Origin: Streptomyces sannanensis | GTDB taxonomy: Bacteria > Actinomycetota > Actinomycetes > Streptomycetales > Streptomycetaceae | Length of the DNA stretch: 64,000 bases | Assembly (NCBI RefSeq): GCF_039536205.1 | Contig: NZ_BAAAYL010000001.1 | Location: forward strand, 6,758,001 to 6,822,000 | Direction: 5' to 3' | Part shown: positions 50,949 through 59,164 of the stretch, piece after piece | Layout: every line of letters starts with the position of its first letter | How positions within the stretch are numbered: position 1 is the stretch's first letter | Position numbers and translations under genes: made by a program | Notes under the pieces: model-generated | Seen by the model: the letters and a program-made list of their open reading frames with translations, nothing else | What the model was told of the DNA's origin: nothing | The model's database searches: none

Positions 50949-51973
50949 CGCAGGGTCTCCTTGGGCTGGTTCGGCTGGTTCGGCTGGTTCGGCTGGTTGG
51001 GCACATTGCTGCTACTGGTCAGGGCGAAGAAGACGTCGTCGAGGTCGGGGGTGTGCACGGTCAGCTCGTCCGCCTCGATGCCGGCCGATTCCAGCCGGTC
51101 GAGGATGGAGCGCAGCTCGCGCTGGGTGCCGTTGCTGGGGATCTGCAGCGACAGCGCCTCGTCGATGGGGGCACCCCCTGTTCGAGCGAAGCCGAGAGGT
51201 TGGGGGAGGGTGACCTCGCGCAGCGCGGAGGCGGCGAACTGGTACGCGGCCGGGTCGGTGAAACGGAGCCGGACATGCCCGCTGGGGATCAGCCGCTTCA
51301 GCTCCTCTGCGGTGCCTTCGGCGGCGATCCTGCCGTCTGTGAGGACGGCGATGCGGTCGGCGAGCTCGTCGGCCTCTTCCAGGTATTGGGTGGTGAGGAA
51401 GACGGTGACGCCGCCGGTGACGAGTTCGCGGATGATCTGCCACATGTTGTGGCGACTGCGCGGGTCGAGGCCGGTGGTCGGCTCGTCGAGGAAGATGATC
51501 CGCGGGCTGCCGACCAGGGTCATGGCGATGTCGAGGCGGCGCTTCATGCCGCCGGAGTAGGTGGAGGCGGGCTGCTTCGCGGCCTCGGTGAGGTCGAAGC
51601 GCTCCAGCAGCTCGGCGGCGACCCGCCGTCCCTCTTGCTTGGGCAGGTGGTGCAGGTCCGCCATGAGGAGCATGTTCTCCTCGCCGGTGATCAGGCCGTC
51701 GACGGCGGAGAACTGTCCGGTGACGCCGATCGCGGCGCGTACGGCTTGCGGGTCGGTGGCGAGGTCGTGGCCGCCGATGTGGATCCGGCCGGAGGCGGGG
51801 TCGGGGGAGGTGAGGGTGGAGAGGATCTTGACGGCGGTGGTCTTGCCGGCGCCGTTCGGGCCGAGCAGGGAGAAGACCGTTCCTTCCGGGACGGTCAGGT
51901 CGATGCCGTCGAGGACGGTCTTGTCGCCGTAGGACTTGCGCAGCCGGTTCGCCGCGATGGCCAAGTCGGTCAT
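50945..51973 (-). CDS. Daunorubicin-resistance-type ABC exporter ATPase (DrrA-like)
   Basis: 342 residues. Walker A GPNGAGKTT is near residue 38, the signature TYSGGMKRRLD near 138, Walker B IIFLDEPTTGLD near 158, and FLTTQYLEEADELADRI the H-loop region. A DrrA-type C-terminal domain follows from about 230. The very end carries four tandem Asn-Gln-Pro triplets encoded by a nine-base DNA repeat, which is not part of the fold. It lies 29 bases downstream of the DUF4097 gene and couples to the permease, so the three form one leftward operon. Confidence 0.92.
   Translation of the reverse strand: MTDLAIAANRLRKSYGDKTVLDGIDLTVPEGTVFSLLGPNGAGKTTAVKILSTLTSPDPASGRIHIGGHDLATDPQAVRAAIGVTGQFSAVDGLITGEENMLLMADLHHLPKQEGRRVAAELLERFDLTEAAKQPASTYSGGMKRRLDIAMTLVGSPRIIFLDEPTTGLDPRSRHNMWQIIRELVTGGVTVFLTTQYLEEADELADRIAVLTDGRIAAEGTAEELKRLIPSGHVRLRFTDPAAYQFAASALREVTLPQPLGFARTGGAPIDEALSLQIPSNGTQRELRSILDRLESAGIEADELTVHTPDLDDVFFALTSSSNVPNQPNQPNQPNQPKETLR
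50964..50999. repeat. Four tandem copies of a nine-base repeat inside the DrrA-like gene
   Basis: The unit GGCTGGTTC is repeated from 50964 (three perfect copies, then one ending in G). On the coding strand it gives Asn-Gln-Pro four times in the last residues of the ATPase. Copy number may vary by slippage without shifting the frame. Confidence 0.9.
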
Positions 51974-52002
51974 GAGGGGTGATCCTTTGGAAGCTGCGGC
52001 GA

Positions 52003-52671
52003 TTACAGGCTGCGGGCGGTGATGTCGCCGTAGGCGGTGGTCGCATGGATGGTCAGGGCGGGGTTGCCGTCGGTGTTCTTGAGGGCGTTGTGGATGCGGC
52101 CGTAGGTGGTGCCGGCGTCGAGGGAGGCGGAGACGCCGCGGGCGGCGTCGACGGTGATGTTGCCGGACTGGGTGTGCAGGGTGACGGTGCCACTCACGGC
52201 TTCGGTGATGGTCAGGTCGCCCTTTTGGGTGCTGAGTTCGGCGGGGCCGCCCAGGCGGCCGACGGTGATGTCGCCGTCCTGGAGGGTGAGGCGGGCGCCT
52301 GCGGTCTCGTCCAGCTTGACCGTGGCCTGCTGGCCGTCGAAGGCGACGTCGCCGAGGCGTCCGACGCCGCGTAGTTCGGTGCGGGCGGCCTTGGCTTCGA
52401 TATGGGAGCCGGCGGGCAGCTGGACGGTGACCTCGACGGAGCCGGAGTGTCCGAAGACCCGGTTGGTCGCCTCCGGGGCCTCGATCCGCAGGACGCCGTC
52501 GCCGTAGGTGACCTTGATCTCCCCGGCGGCCTTCACGTCGCGGCTCTTGGCGGCGTTGGCGGGCAGGACCTCGACCGTGGTGTCGGTGCGGTCGGCGGCG
52601 ATGAGCTGGATGCGTCCGGCGGGGATGTCCAGGACGGCGGTCACCGCGGTGGGGGTGTCGAACTTCTGCAT
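52003..52671 (-). CDS. DUF4097-family beta-strand repeat protein
   Basis: 222 residues from ATG 52671, with AAGGAGAG upstream; a start at 52692 is less well placed. The chain is a series of short beta strands (VTVQLPAGSHIEAKAARTELRG; ARLTLQDGDITVGRLGG; AELSTQKGDLTITEA; VTLHTQSGNITVDAARG) predicted to stack as a right-handed beta-helix, the DUF4097 (YvlB-like adhesin) pattern. No signal peptide is present, so it is probably cytoplasmic. It commonly pairs with DrrAB exporters and a MarR/HTH regulator, as here. Its molecular function is not known. Confidence 0.85.
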   Translation of the reverse strand: MQKFDTPTAVTAVLDIPAGRIQLIAADRTDTTVEVLPANAAKSRDVKAAGEIKVTYGDGVLRIEAPEATNRVFGHSGSVEVTVQLPAGSHIEAKAARTELRGVGRLGDVAFDGQQATVKLDETAGARLTLQDGDITVGRLGGPAELSTQKGDLTITEAVSGTVTLHTQSGNITVDAARGVSASLDAGTTYGRIHNALKNTDGNPALTIHATTAYGDITARSL

Positions 52672-52923
52672 CGTTCTCTCCTTCGTCTGCATCGCGAGCC
52701 CCTTCGGCTCGTCGTTTCTGATGACGGAAAAGCTACGTTGCGTTCATAGATCTGGCAATAATATCGTTGCGCGAAACTGCCATTAATGCAGGTCAGAGCC
52801 CATAATTCGTTGCAACGGTTATGAATCTAACGCAACAGTTCCTGCGTTTTTGTTGCAATGGATTGAGTGTGAACGCTATGTTGGAGGCACCTGGAACCAA
52901 GGAAGGCCACGAAGGAGACCCCG
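52672..52923. promoter_or_regulatory. Divergent control region with repeated GTTGC/GCAAC sites
   Basis: The 252 bases between the DUF4097-drrAB operon and the divergent regulator are A/T rich. They contain GTTGC at 52737-52741 and 52766-52770, the perfect palindrome CGTTGCAACG at 52809-52818, GCAAC at 52832-52836 and TTGCAA at 52853-52858. The clustering between divergent genes, one of which encodes a MarR-type protein, suggests operators for autoregulation. Promoter hexamers within this stretch could not be assigned with certainty. Confidence 0.6.
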
Positions 52924-53658
52924 ATGCCGGGAGGCAGGCTCACTCAGCAGGAACGCCAGCAGATCGCGTTGGGACTGGCCGACGGCCTCGCGTACGCGGA
53001 GATCGCCAGACGCCTCGACCGCCCCACCTCGACGGTCACGCGTGAGGTGATGCGCAACGGCGGCCCCACCGCCTACCGCGCCGACCTGGCCCACCGCGCC
53101 ACCGAACACCGCGCCCATCGCCGCCGAAAGGCCGCGCCCCGGGGCCCGAATGCGCCTTCGCCGGCCCACGGGCGCGACGCTGAAGCCGTGCGCGAGTACG
53201 AGGAGGTGTTCACCACCGTCTTCATGCAATCGGGCCTGCCCAAGATGACGGCCCGGGTGCTGGTCTGCCTCTATACCACTGACGAGGGCAGCCTCACCGC
53301 GTCCGAACTCGTCCAGCGCCTCCAGGTCAGCCCGGCGTCCGTCTCCAAAGCGATCACGTTCCTGGAGAGTCAGGGCCTCGTCCGCCGGGAACGCGACGAA
53401 CGCCGCCGTGAGCGCTACGCCGTGGACAACGACGTCATGTATCAATCAACGGTGGCCAGCGCCCGGGCCACCGCCCAACTCGGCGAGACCGCACGACAGG
53501 GCGTCAGTATCCTCGGCCCTGGCACCCCGGCCGCCACCCGCCTCGAAAACATCGCACGCTTCGTCGACTTCATTTCCGAGAGCATCGTCCGCGCCGCGGA
53601 GCAGGCCCGCGAAGTCCTCCACACGCAACCCGAAACGACCTCAGACAGCACTGCCTAA
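52924..53658 (+). CDS. HTH-MarR/GbsR fusion transcriptional regulator
   Basis: 244 residues from ATG 52924 (GAAGGAGACCCCG upstream). Residues 5-47 form an IS30-transposase-like helix-turn-helix (LTQQERQQIALGLADGLAYAEIARRLDRPTSTVTREVMRN). A basic linker follows, and then residues 90-230 are a GbsR/MarR winged helix (MTARVLVCLYTTDEGSLTASELVQRLQVSPASVSKAITFLESQGLV). Two DNA-binding modules in one chain are typical of a Streptomyces subfamily found next to DUF4097-DrrAB. It probably represses that operon and itself through the GTTGC sites. Confidence 0.87.
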   Translation: MPGGRLTQQERQQIALGLADGLAYAEIARRLDRPTSTVTREVMRNGGPTAYRADLAHRATEHRAHRRRKAAPRGPNAPSPAHGRDAEAVREYEEVFTTVFMQSGLPKMTARVLVCLYTTDEGSLTASELVQRLQVSPASVSKAITFLESQGLVRRERDERRRERYAVDNDVMYQSTVASARATAQLGETARQGVSILGPGTPAATRLENIARFVDFISESIVRAAEQAREVLHTQPETTSDSTA

Positions 53659-53774
53659 GCCAGGGAATGTAAAACTAACGGCGGATCTGCCGATCAAGGC
53701 AGATGGTCAAGTGGCCAGGTAGAGCATGGAGTTGGAGTCGGCGGAGACCGGCGATTGGACGGCGGCGCCGGAGA

Positions 53775-53956
53775 GTCGTCGATCGCGCGGGCGCGGTGAC
53801 GGCGCAGGTCGGAGTGCTGGCCGGCGGCCTGCGTCTTCGCATACCGAGCCACCGTGTGGTGGTCGCACCCGGCCGGGTCGGCCGCGGCACGGTAAGTGCC
53901 GGTGAGGTCGTACGCCTCAAGGATCTCCTTGATCTCCCTGCTGTTCTTCGCGGTCA
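53775..53956 (-). mobile_element. IS21-type istA transposase fragment
   Basis: On the minus strand, read from about 53955 downward, the sequence gives LTAKNSREIKEILEAYDLTGTYRAAADPAGCDHHTVARYAKTQAAGQHSD. This is the N-terminal helix-turn-helix of IS21-family IstA transposases. It breaks off after about 55 residues near 53790 and nothing further of the element is visible in the 53,659-53,953 interval. It abuts the end of the ABC permease gene. Confidence 0.65.
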
Positions 53957-54802
53957 GTTGCGCGAGGTGGTTTCCCGGACCCAGGGCAGCGTGAACCGCT
54001 CCATCAACACCAATGCGAAGTAGAGCAATATGCTCATCAACCCGATCAGGATGATCGCCACCCAGGCAGCGGCGGCGTCGCCGACCCCGCTAGCCTGCAC
54101 GATCAGATAGCCCAGCCCGCTCTCACCGGCCTGGAACTCGCCGATGACCGCGCCGATCGCGGCGAGTGGCATGGCCACCTTCAGCCCGACGAAGATCTGC
54201 GGCAGCGCGGCGGGCAGCCGTACCTTCCGGAAAGCCTGCCAGCGCGAGGCGTCCAGTGAGCGCGCCAGCTCGGCCAGGTCCGCCGGGGTCGACGTGAGGC
54301 CGGTCGCGGTGGAGAGCACGATCGGGAAGAAGCAGAGCAGAAAGACCATGGTCAGGACCGGCTTTTGCCCCCACCCGAGCGCCCCCACGAGCAGCGGCCC
54401 GAGCGCGATCTTCGGAACTGCGTTGACGGCGACCAGCAGCGGCGTGAACATCCGCTCCAACAACGGCGAGCCGGCCAGTGAGAGCCCGATCAGAACTCCG
54501 CAGGCGGTGGAGAGCGCGAAGCCTACAAGCGTCTCCACCGTGGTATCGCCGGTGTGCTCCAGGAACCGGGCCGGGGCTGCTGTGAACGCCGAGAGCACGG
54601 CACCGGGCGGAGGTAGCACCGCCGGGTGGACCACCTTCAGCACCGACGTGAGCAGCCACCACACGCCGAGGGCGACCAGCAGCCCGGCCGAGGGCAGCAG
54701 CACGGTGCCGGTACCCGTCCCGCGCTGTGGGCCGGATCGCGGAACCGGAACCGGCTCCGGGCCCGCCGCTGAGGTCTGCTGCGGCGGCGAGAGTTCGGTC
54801 AT
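53954..54802 (-). CDS. ABC transporter permease, SsuC/TauC type
   Basis: 282 residues from ATG 54802, with GAGGAGG upstream. Six membrane segments, the first LLPSAGLLVALGVWWLLTSV. The ATPase-contact loop is ELARSLDASRWQAFRKVRLPAALPQIFVGLKV near residue 175-205. Family members import taurine, aliphatic sulfonates, nitrate or thiamine precursors. The binding-protein gene is upstream on the same strand, 125 bases away with an intervening hairpin; the ATPase and monooxygenase genes are divergent. The last codons adjoin the IS21 fragment but the C-terminus looks complete. Confidence 0.9.
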   Translation of the reverse strand: MTELSPPQQTSAAGPEPVPVPRSGPQRGTGTGTVLLPSAGLLVALGVWWLLTSVLKVVHPAVLPPPGAVLSAFTAAPARFLEHTGDTTVETLVGFALSTACGVLIGLSLAGSPLLERMFTPLLVAVNAVPKIALGPLLVGALGWGQKPVLTMVFLLCFFPIVLSTATGLTSTPADLAELARSLDASRWQAFRKVRLPAALPQIFVGLKVAMPLAAIGAVIGEFQAGESGLGYLIVQASGVGDAAAAWVAIILIGLMSILLYFALVLMERFTLPWVRETTSRN

Positions 54803-54876
54803 CCCATCCTCCTCGGGCCGCCCGGCACATCGTTTTACCCGGGCCGCTCAGGGCGGAGTCGGGGCGGCAGCGTCGA

Positions 54877-54905
54877 TGCTCCCCGCCGGTCACCGACGGG
54901 GAGCA
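54877..54905 (-). terminator. Intercistronic hairpin between binding protein and permease genes
   Basis: TGCTCCCCG (54877-54885) and CGGGGAGCA (54897-54905) form a perfect nine-base stem around an 11-base loop. It sits 22 bases after the binding-protein stop and 75 bases before the permease start on the same transcript. It probably acts as partial terminator or mRNA stabiliser, allowing more binding protein than permease. Confidence 0.7.
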
Positions 54906-54927
54906 CACGTTCGGGCAACCAGTGTGA

Positions 54928-55959
54928 TCAGGCTTTCGGTACGAGGTCGAAGTTGATGATCTGCTCAGGGGTCATGCCCTGCGGCAGCGCACCCGCGCCC
55001 TGCAGGATCGCAATGCTATTCGCAACCCGCCCGGAGTCCAGCGTCCCGATCGCGGAGCCGGAACTGCCAGGCGCGACGTACGCGGCCATCAGGTCCAACT
55101 CGGCTGCCGCAGCAGCTGGGTTCGTGGCGTCCACGTTTCGCTTCAGGATCTCGGCGGCCTCCTTCGAGTGGGCCAGGCTGTACTCCAGGCCCTTGAGCAG
55201 CGCGGTGGCGAACCGCTTCACCATCTCTGGCTTCTGCTCGGCGATCTTCGTCGAGGTGATCAGTACGTTTCCGTAGAGATCGGGTATCACGTCGCTGTAC
55301 GGCAGTAGGACGGCCTTCTTCTTGGTCACCGCCTCGATGGTCGGCTTGCCCACCACGAACTGGCCGATGCCGTCCACCGAGCCGCCGGCGAGGGTGCCCA
55401 TCAGGGTCTGCGCGTCGCCGTTGACCCAGGTCACTTTGCCGACGTCCATCCCGGTCAGTCGGGCGTACGTCGGGAAGAGGCTGCGTACGACGGAGCCGGG
55501 TGTGTCGGCGAGACGCTTGCCCTCGAGGTCCTTCGGGGCGGCGATGCCCTTGCCCTCGGTGGTGGCGATCGCGGCCATGGTGCGCTGCTGGATGGCGGCC
55601 ACCGCGACGAAGTCCTTCGCCTGGCCGCTGCCCATCTGCAGCAGACCGCCCGTCAGGTCGATCGGGCCGAACTGCGCCTGGCCGCTCACGACGGCCGGAA
55701 TCACGCCGCCGGTGCCCTGGCCTGGCTTGATCTCCACGTCGAAGCCGGCCTCCTTGAAGAACCCCTTGTCCTTCGCGACCCAGGCGTATGCGTCCCGGCC
55801 GAAGTTGCCGAACGAGGTCAGGTAGGTCACCTTCTCCAACGCCGTGCCGTCCGCATCGGTAGCCGTGTCGGAGCCGGATCCGCCGCACCCCGACACAAGC
55901 GCTAGCGCCGTGGCCAGGGCCATCGCGGCGACCGTACGGACGAGTCTGTTCATGTGCAC
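54928..55959 (-). CDS. Substrate-binding lipoprotein of a sulfonate/nitrate-type ABC importer
   Basis: 343 residues. GTG 55959 has AAAGGA at a seven-base spacing; ATG 55953 is the alternative. A lipoprotein signal (MALATALALVSGC, Cys near 24) is followed by an NMT1/SsuA-type periplasmic-binding fold: TSFGNFGRDAYAWVAKDKGFFKEAGFDVEIKPGQG, VVSGQAQFGPIDLTGGLL and DLEGKRLADTPGS. It captures the substrate outside the membrane and hands it to the permease. With the luciferase-like monooxygenase nearby, an organosulfonate or a thiamine/riboflavin-like compound is possible. No ligand can be fixed from sequence. Confidence 0.9.
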   Translation of the reverse strand: MHMNRLVRTVAAMALATALALVSGCGGSGSDTATDADGTALEKVTYLTSFGNFGRDAYAWVAKDKGFFKEAGFDVEIKPGQGTGGVIPAVVSGQAQFGPIDLTGGLLQMGSGQAKDFVAVAAIQQRTMAAIATTEGKGIAAPKDLEGKRLADTPGSVVRSLFPTYARLTGMDVGKVTWVNGDAQTLMGTLAGGSVDGIGQFVVGKPTIEAVTKKKAVLLPYSDVIPDLYGNVLITSTKIAEQKPEMVKRFATALLKGLEYSLAHSKEAAEILKRNVDATNPAAAAAELDLMAAYVAPGSSGSAIGTLDSGRVANSIAILQGAGALPQGMTPEQIINFDLVPKA

Positions 55960-56214
55960 CGTGTTGTCCTTTCCGACTGCTGACCTGCGCCAGCGGAGGG
56001 GGTCGTCGAGACAGGACGGCGTAACGGAACCGCCGGGGTACATGACACTTCGCGCGAGTGACAGCGTACGAGAACCCCGCCTGTGTGACACCAGGTGCGA
56101 AGAATTTGCTGACAGGACGACAGGTACCGCTGAGCCGCCTGGTCCGGCTAATCTGACCGGGGGTTACGAACCGGCCGGCATTGTTCATCGCCAGTGGATG
56201 GGGGAGACCGCCGG
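55960..56214. promoter_or_regulatory. Divergent promoter region of the sulfonate-type transporter genes
   Basis: About 255 bases between the leftward binding-protein gene and the rightward ATPase gene, with no credible gene of its own. Both transcription units must start here. I could not assign convincing promoter hexamers or an operator by eye. Confidence 0.4.
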
Positions 56215-57000
56215 ATGATCAGACTCACCGGTGCATCCCGGACCTTCACCAGCCGGTCCGGTTCTACGGTGGCACTCCAGGGCGTCGACCTCCACATTGC
56301 CGAGGGCGAGTTCGTGGCGGTGGTGGGCCGGTCCGGGTGCGGCAAGTCCACACTGCTCCGGCTGATCGCCGGACTGCTGCCGGCCTCCGAGGGTGAGATC
56401 ACCATCGGCGGCGAACGAGTCACCGGAGCCCGGCGGGACGTCGCCATGCTGTTCCAGCGGCCGGCCCTGCTGCCCTGGCGGTCCGTTCTCGACAACGTCC
56501 TGCTGCCTGTGGAGATCTTCGGTTGGCGCAAGGCCGAGCACCTCGCCCGGGCACACCGGCTGCTGGAGACGGCCGGCCTGAGCGGCTTCGAGAAGCACCG
56601 GCCGCACGAGCTCTCCGGCGGTATGCAGCAGCGTGTCTCGCTGTGCCGGTCGCTGATCGGCGAGCCCCGCGTGCTGCTCATGGACGAGCCGTTCTCCGCG
56701 CTCGACGCGCTCACCCGCGCGGAACTCGCGGCGGAGCTGCAGCGGATCCACATGGAGAACTCCGCCACCGTCGTCTTTGTCACCCACTCGATAGACGAGG
56801 CCGTGCTGCTCGCCGACCGTGTGGTGGTGCTCAGCCCGCGCCCGGGCCGGATCCGCAAGGTGGTCGACATCGGCATCCCCCGGCCGAGGACGCTGGGCCG
56901 TACCGCGCACCTCGGCGAAGTGGCCCGGTGCAGTGCCGACCTGCACGAACTGCTGATGGAACGGGACATGTCGGCGCCGGCCGGAGTGGAAGGGCGATGA
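56215..57000 (+). CDS. ABC transporter ATPase, SsuB/TauB type
   Basis: 261 residues from ATG 56215, which has GGGGGAG nine bases upstream; GTG 56194 would add seven residues. Walker A GRSGCGKST is near residue 38, the signature ELSGGMQQRVSL near 132, Walker B VLLMDEPFSALD near 153 and VTHSIDEAV the H-loop. It energises the SsuC-type permease encoded on the other strand. Overlap with the monooxygenase gene by ATGA suggests joint use of substrate uptake and oxidation. Confidence 0.91.
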   Translation: MIRLTGASRTFTSRSGSTVALQGVDLHIAEGEFVAVVGRSGCGKSTLLRLIAGLLPASEGEITIGGERVTGARRDVAMLFQRPALLPWRSVLDNVLLPVEIFGWRKAEHLARAHRLLETAGLSGFEKHRPHELSGGMQQRVSLCRSLIGEPRVLLMDEPFSALDALTRAELAAELQRIHMENSATVVFVTHSIDEAVLLADRVVVLSPRPGRIRKVVDIGIPRPRTLGRTAHLGEVARCSADLHELLMERDMSAPAGVEGR

Positions 57001-58067
57001 CCGTGCGGATCTGCGTCTTCACCGAGCCGCACCGCGGCGCCGACTACGACGATCAGTTGCGCTTCGTACGACTCGTCGAGGCCGGCGGGTTCGAGGGTTT
57101 CTTCCGGGCCGACCACTACCAGGCGATGGGCGCCGATCCCGGGCTGCCCGGCCCCACCGACGCGTGGCTGACGCTGGGTGCGCTCGCCCGGGAGACCTCC
57201 CGGATCCGGCTGGGCACCCTGGTCACCTCGGCCACCTTCCGGCTGCCCGGCCCGCTGGCCGTGATGGTGGCACAGGTCGACCGGATGAGCGGCGGGCGGG
57301 TAGAGCTGGGCATCGGCGCCGGCTGGTACGAACGAGAGCACACCTCGTACGGCATTCCGTTCCCGGCCATCGGGGAGCGCTTCGAACGGCTGGAAGAGCA
57401 GCTGGCCGTGATCACTGGCCTGTGGCGGACACCGGTCGGCGAGAGTTTCAGCCACCGCGGCGACCACTACCGGCTGGTCGACGCGCCCGCCCTGCCGAAA
57501 CCGGTGCAGGTGCCGGGGCCGCCGATCATCGTCGGGGGCCGCGGCCGCAAGCGCACCCCGGCGCTGGCCGCCCGGTACGCCGACGAGTTCAACATGCCCT
57601 TCAAGTCGGTGGCAGAGACAGCGCAGGCGTACCAGCGGGTGGCCGAGGCATGCGACCGGACCGGTCGGGCCGACGCCGGTCGGCCACCGCTGGTGCTCTC
57701 GGCCGGTGTCGTGGTCGCGATCGGCCGTACCGACGCGGAGGCGCAGCGGCGGGCCGCCCCGCTGCACGTCAAGAGCGCGCTGCCGCCGGAGGATCCGGTG
57801 GTCGGATCCCCGGCCCAGCTCGTCGAGCGGCTCGGCGAGTTCGCCGCGATCGGCGCGAGTCGGCTCCATCTGCGACTGACCGACTTCACTGACCTCGACC
57901 ACCTGGAACTCATCGCGAGTGAGGTGCTCCCGCAGCTGGCGGACGTGAAACCCGGGGCACCCTGCGCTTGCCGAAAACCTCATCCCCCAGGTGAAGAGCG
58001 GCTAGCCAGCCTCTGCGTTTCACCTGGGTGTCCGAATCGCGAGCGGGAACGCGAAAGTGCTTTCTGA
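56997..58067 (+). CDS. Luciferase-like (LLM) flavin or F420-dependent oxidoreductase, C-terminus altered
   Basis: 356 residues from ATG 56997. It is a bacterial-luciferase-type TIM barrel: RFVRLVEAGGFEGFFRADHY near 24, RIRLGTLVTSATFRLPGPLAVMVAQVDRMSGGRVELGIGAGWYEREHTSYG near 75-125, PPIIVGGRGRKRTP near 178. The natural end should be near EVLPQLADV (position ~57950). The remaining 35 residues are rich in Cys, Pro and Arg, run into an inverted repeat and show no family match, so the gene has probably lost its own stop through a rearrangement. It would oxidise the compound imported by the neighbouring transporter. Confidence 0.84.
   Translation: MTVRICVFTEPHRGADYDDQLRFVRLVEAGGFEGFFRADHYQAMGADPGLPGPTDAWLTLGALARETSRIRLGTLVTSATFRLPGPLAVMVAQVDRMSGGRVELGIGAGWYEREHTSYGIPFPAIGERFERLEEQLAVITGLWRTPVGESFSHRGDHYRLVDAPALPKPVQVPGPPIIVGGRGRKRTPALAARYADEFNMPFKSVAETAQAYQRVAEACDRTGRADAGRPPLVLSAGVVVAIGRTDAEAQRRAAPLHVKSALPPEDPVVGSPAQLVERLGEFAAIGASRLHLRLTDFTDLDHLELIASEVLPQLADVKPGAPCACRKPHPPGEERLASLCVSPGCPNRERERESAF
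57986..58028. repeat. Inverted repeat at the end of the luciferase-like gene
   Basis: CCCAGGTGAA at 57986-57995 pairs with TTCACCTGGG at 58019-58028 around a 23-base loop. It lies within the abnormal C-terminal codons of the oxidoreductase. It may be a terminator brought in by rearrangement or the end of a lost IS. Confidence 0.6.
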
Positions 58068-58479
58068 GCTGCACAGAAGGTCCGGGCCTTCGAAGGATCA
58101 ACCTCCTTGGCCCACAGATGGCCATGTTCTGGCGTGTCCGTCCCCATGGACGAGCCGAACGGAAGACGTCTGAACCCCCAGCGCGGCGTTGATGCCAGGC
58201 GTTGCGCTGGGGCCGTCGACGGAGTCAGGTAGTTACGTTGGCGCAGACGATATGGGACTCCCGACCACGGGTCCGGTGGCAACCAGGCCGAACACTCATC
58301 CAGTTTCGTCGGGTGTGGGACAGCTCTCGGTCACGCGAACATTGAGGGAGGTGTCGCTGGCACATTGAAGCCGCCGCTCAGCACCCGCTTCCCTGTCGGG
58401 CAGCCCATGGTGCTCCTGATGACGCCGCCCGCGCCCGTGATCTCGAATCCCCTCGACGGCGGCCAGCCCGTGGCGCGGG
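58068..58479. other. Gap without recognisable gene
   Basis: About 410 bases between the oxidoreductase and the decayed DUF2201-like piece. Base composition is mixed and no frame shows both codon bias and a family match. It looks like worn mobile-element or rearrangement debris, without identifiable ends. Confidence 0.5.
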
Positions 58480-58622
58480 TTCCGGTCGCACTCGCGGCTG
58501 CGGCAGACGTCGGCCTCCAGCGCGGCCAGGGCCGGGTTGCGCCGGACGACGGCCAGTCCGGCGAGAAACGCCTCGGTGGCCGGGTCGTTCCGGGACGTCT
58601 TCCCGTGCGGCGTACGGCTCAC
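58480..58622 (-). pseudogene. DUF2201 (VWA-like metallopeptidase) N-terminal fragment
   Basis: Minus-strand frame from about 58622 reads MSRTPHGKTSRNDPATEAFLAGLAVVRRNPALAALEADVCRSRECD, matching the start of the DUF2201/VWA-like protein that normally follows a MoxR-type AAA ATPase in streptomycetes. Its first codon overlaps the stop of the moxR remnant, as in the intact operon. Similarity fades near 58480, and the metal-binding and VWA parts are absent. Confidence 0.65.
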
Positions 58623-58925
58623 CGGCGGGCCTCGACCAGCCGAGGCCTATCGCGGGCGGCCTCGACGAGGAACCAGGCGGGCAGCACGGGCTGTCCGTCC
58701 TCGTCGTCGCGGATGACGGTCTGGGCGACCTGTCGAGAGGTCTTCGGGTGCGAGCCGGGTGCCGAGCAGGCCGACGCACTCGAGGCCGAGGGGCTCGGCG
58801 AAGTTCCGTACGAGGGACGACTTGCCGATGCCGGGGGCGCCCCACAGGAAGACGGGGCGCACGGTGGCGAGGCCGAGCAGCAGTTCGGGGACACGGGCCG
58901 GCGTGAGGGTGACGGCTGCCTGCAA
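58619..58925 (-). pseudogene. MoxR-type AAA ATPase fragment with frameshift and internal loss
   Basis: Minus-strand sequence starts near LQAAVTLTPARVPELLLGL, then RPVFLWGAPGIGKSSLVRNFAEPLGLECVGLLGTRLAPEDL, including a clear Walker A. A shift follows and a second frame reads QTVIRDDEDGQPVLPAWFLVEAARDRPRLVEARR to its stop at 58619. Walker B, sensor and lid regions are missing, so at most a third of the ATPase remains. Confidence 0.72.
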
Positions 58926-59021
58926 GCGGAGTGCTCCTGAATGCGGGTGATGTCCGGCGCGCCCGGACTGTTCGATGTGCGCGGACAGTGTGGACGCGCC
59001 GGACATCACGGAGCAGCCGAT

Positions 59022-59132
59022 TTATCGCGTGGTGCGGTCTGCGCGCTGCTTGCCGGCCGACGTCCACACGTAGGCGAGCACGTCGGTGAAGAGGAAGAGC
59101 GCGTACGCGAACGGCACGTTCTCCTTCACGGT
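59022..59132 (-). pseudogene. C-terminal end of an unidentified protein
   Basis: Minus-strand frame reads VKENVPFAYALFLFTDVLAYVWTSAGKQRADRTTR and stops at TAA 59022-59024. The tail has a hydrophobic patch and reads like a real protein end, but the upstream part is missing and I cannot name the family. Confidence 0.45.
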
Positions 59133-59164
59133 CGTCTGACCGCAGGAGCGTGGACAGGCTGGGG

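Noticed and set aside
50964..50999. Tandem repeats as a possible CRISPR array
   Set aside because: Nine-base units with no spacers, inside a coding sequence; no cas genes in the window.
50034..51560. 508-codon plus-strand open frame opposite DrrAB
   Set aside because: Antisense of clear ABC exporter genes; low-complexity composition.
56148..57983. 611-codon minus-strand open frame opposite the ATPase and LLM genes
   Set aside because: Antisense shadow; Walker motifs and luciferase-like motifs are on the plus strand.
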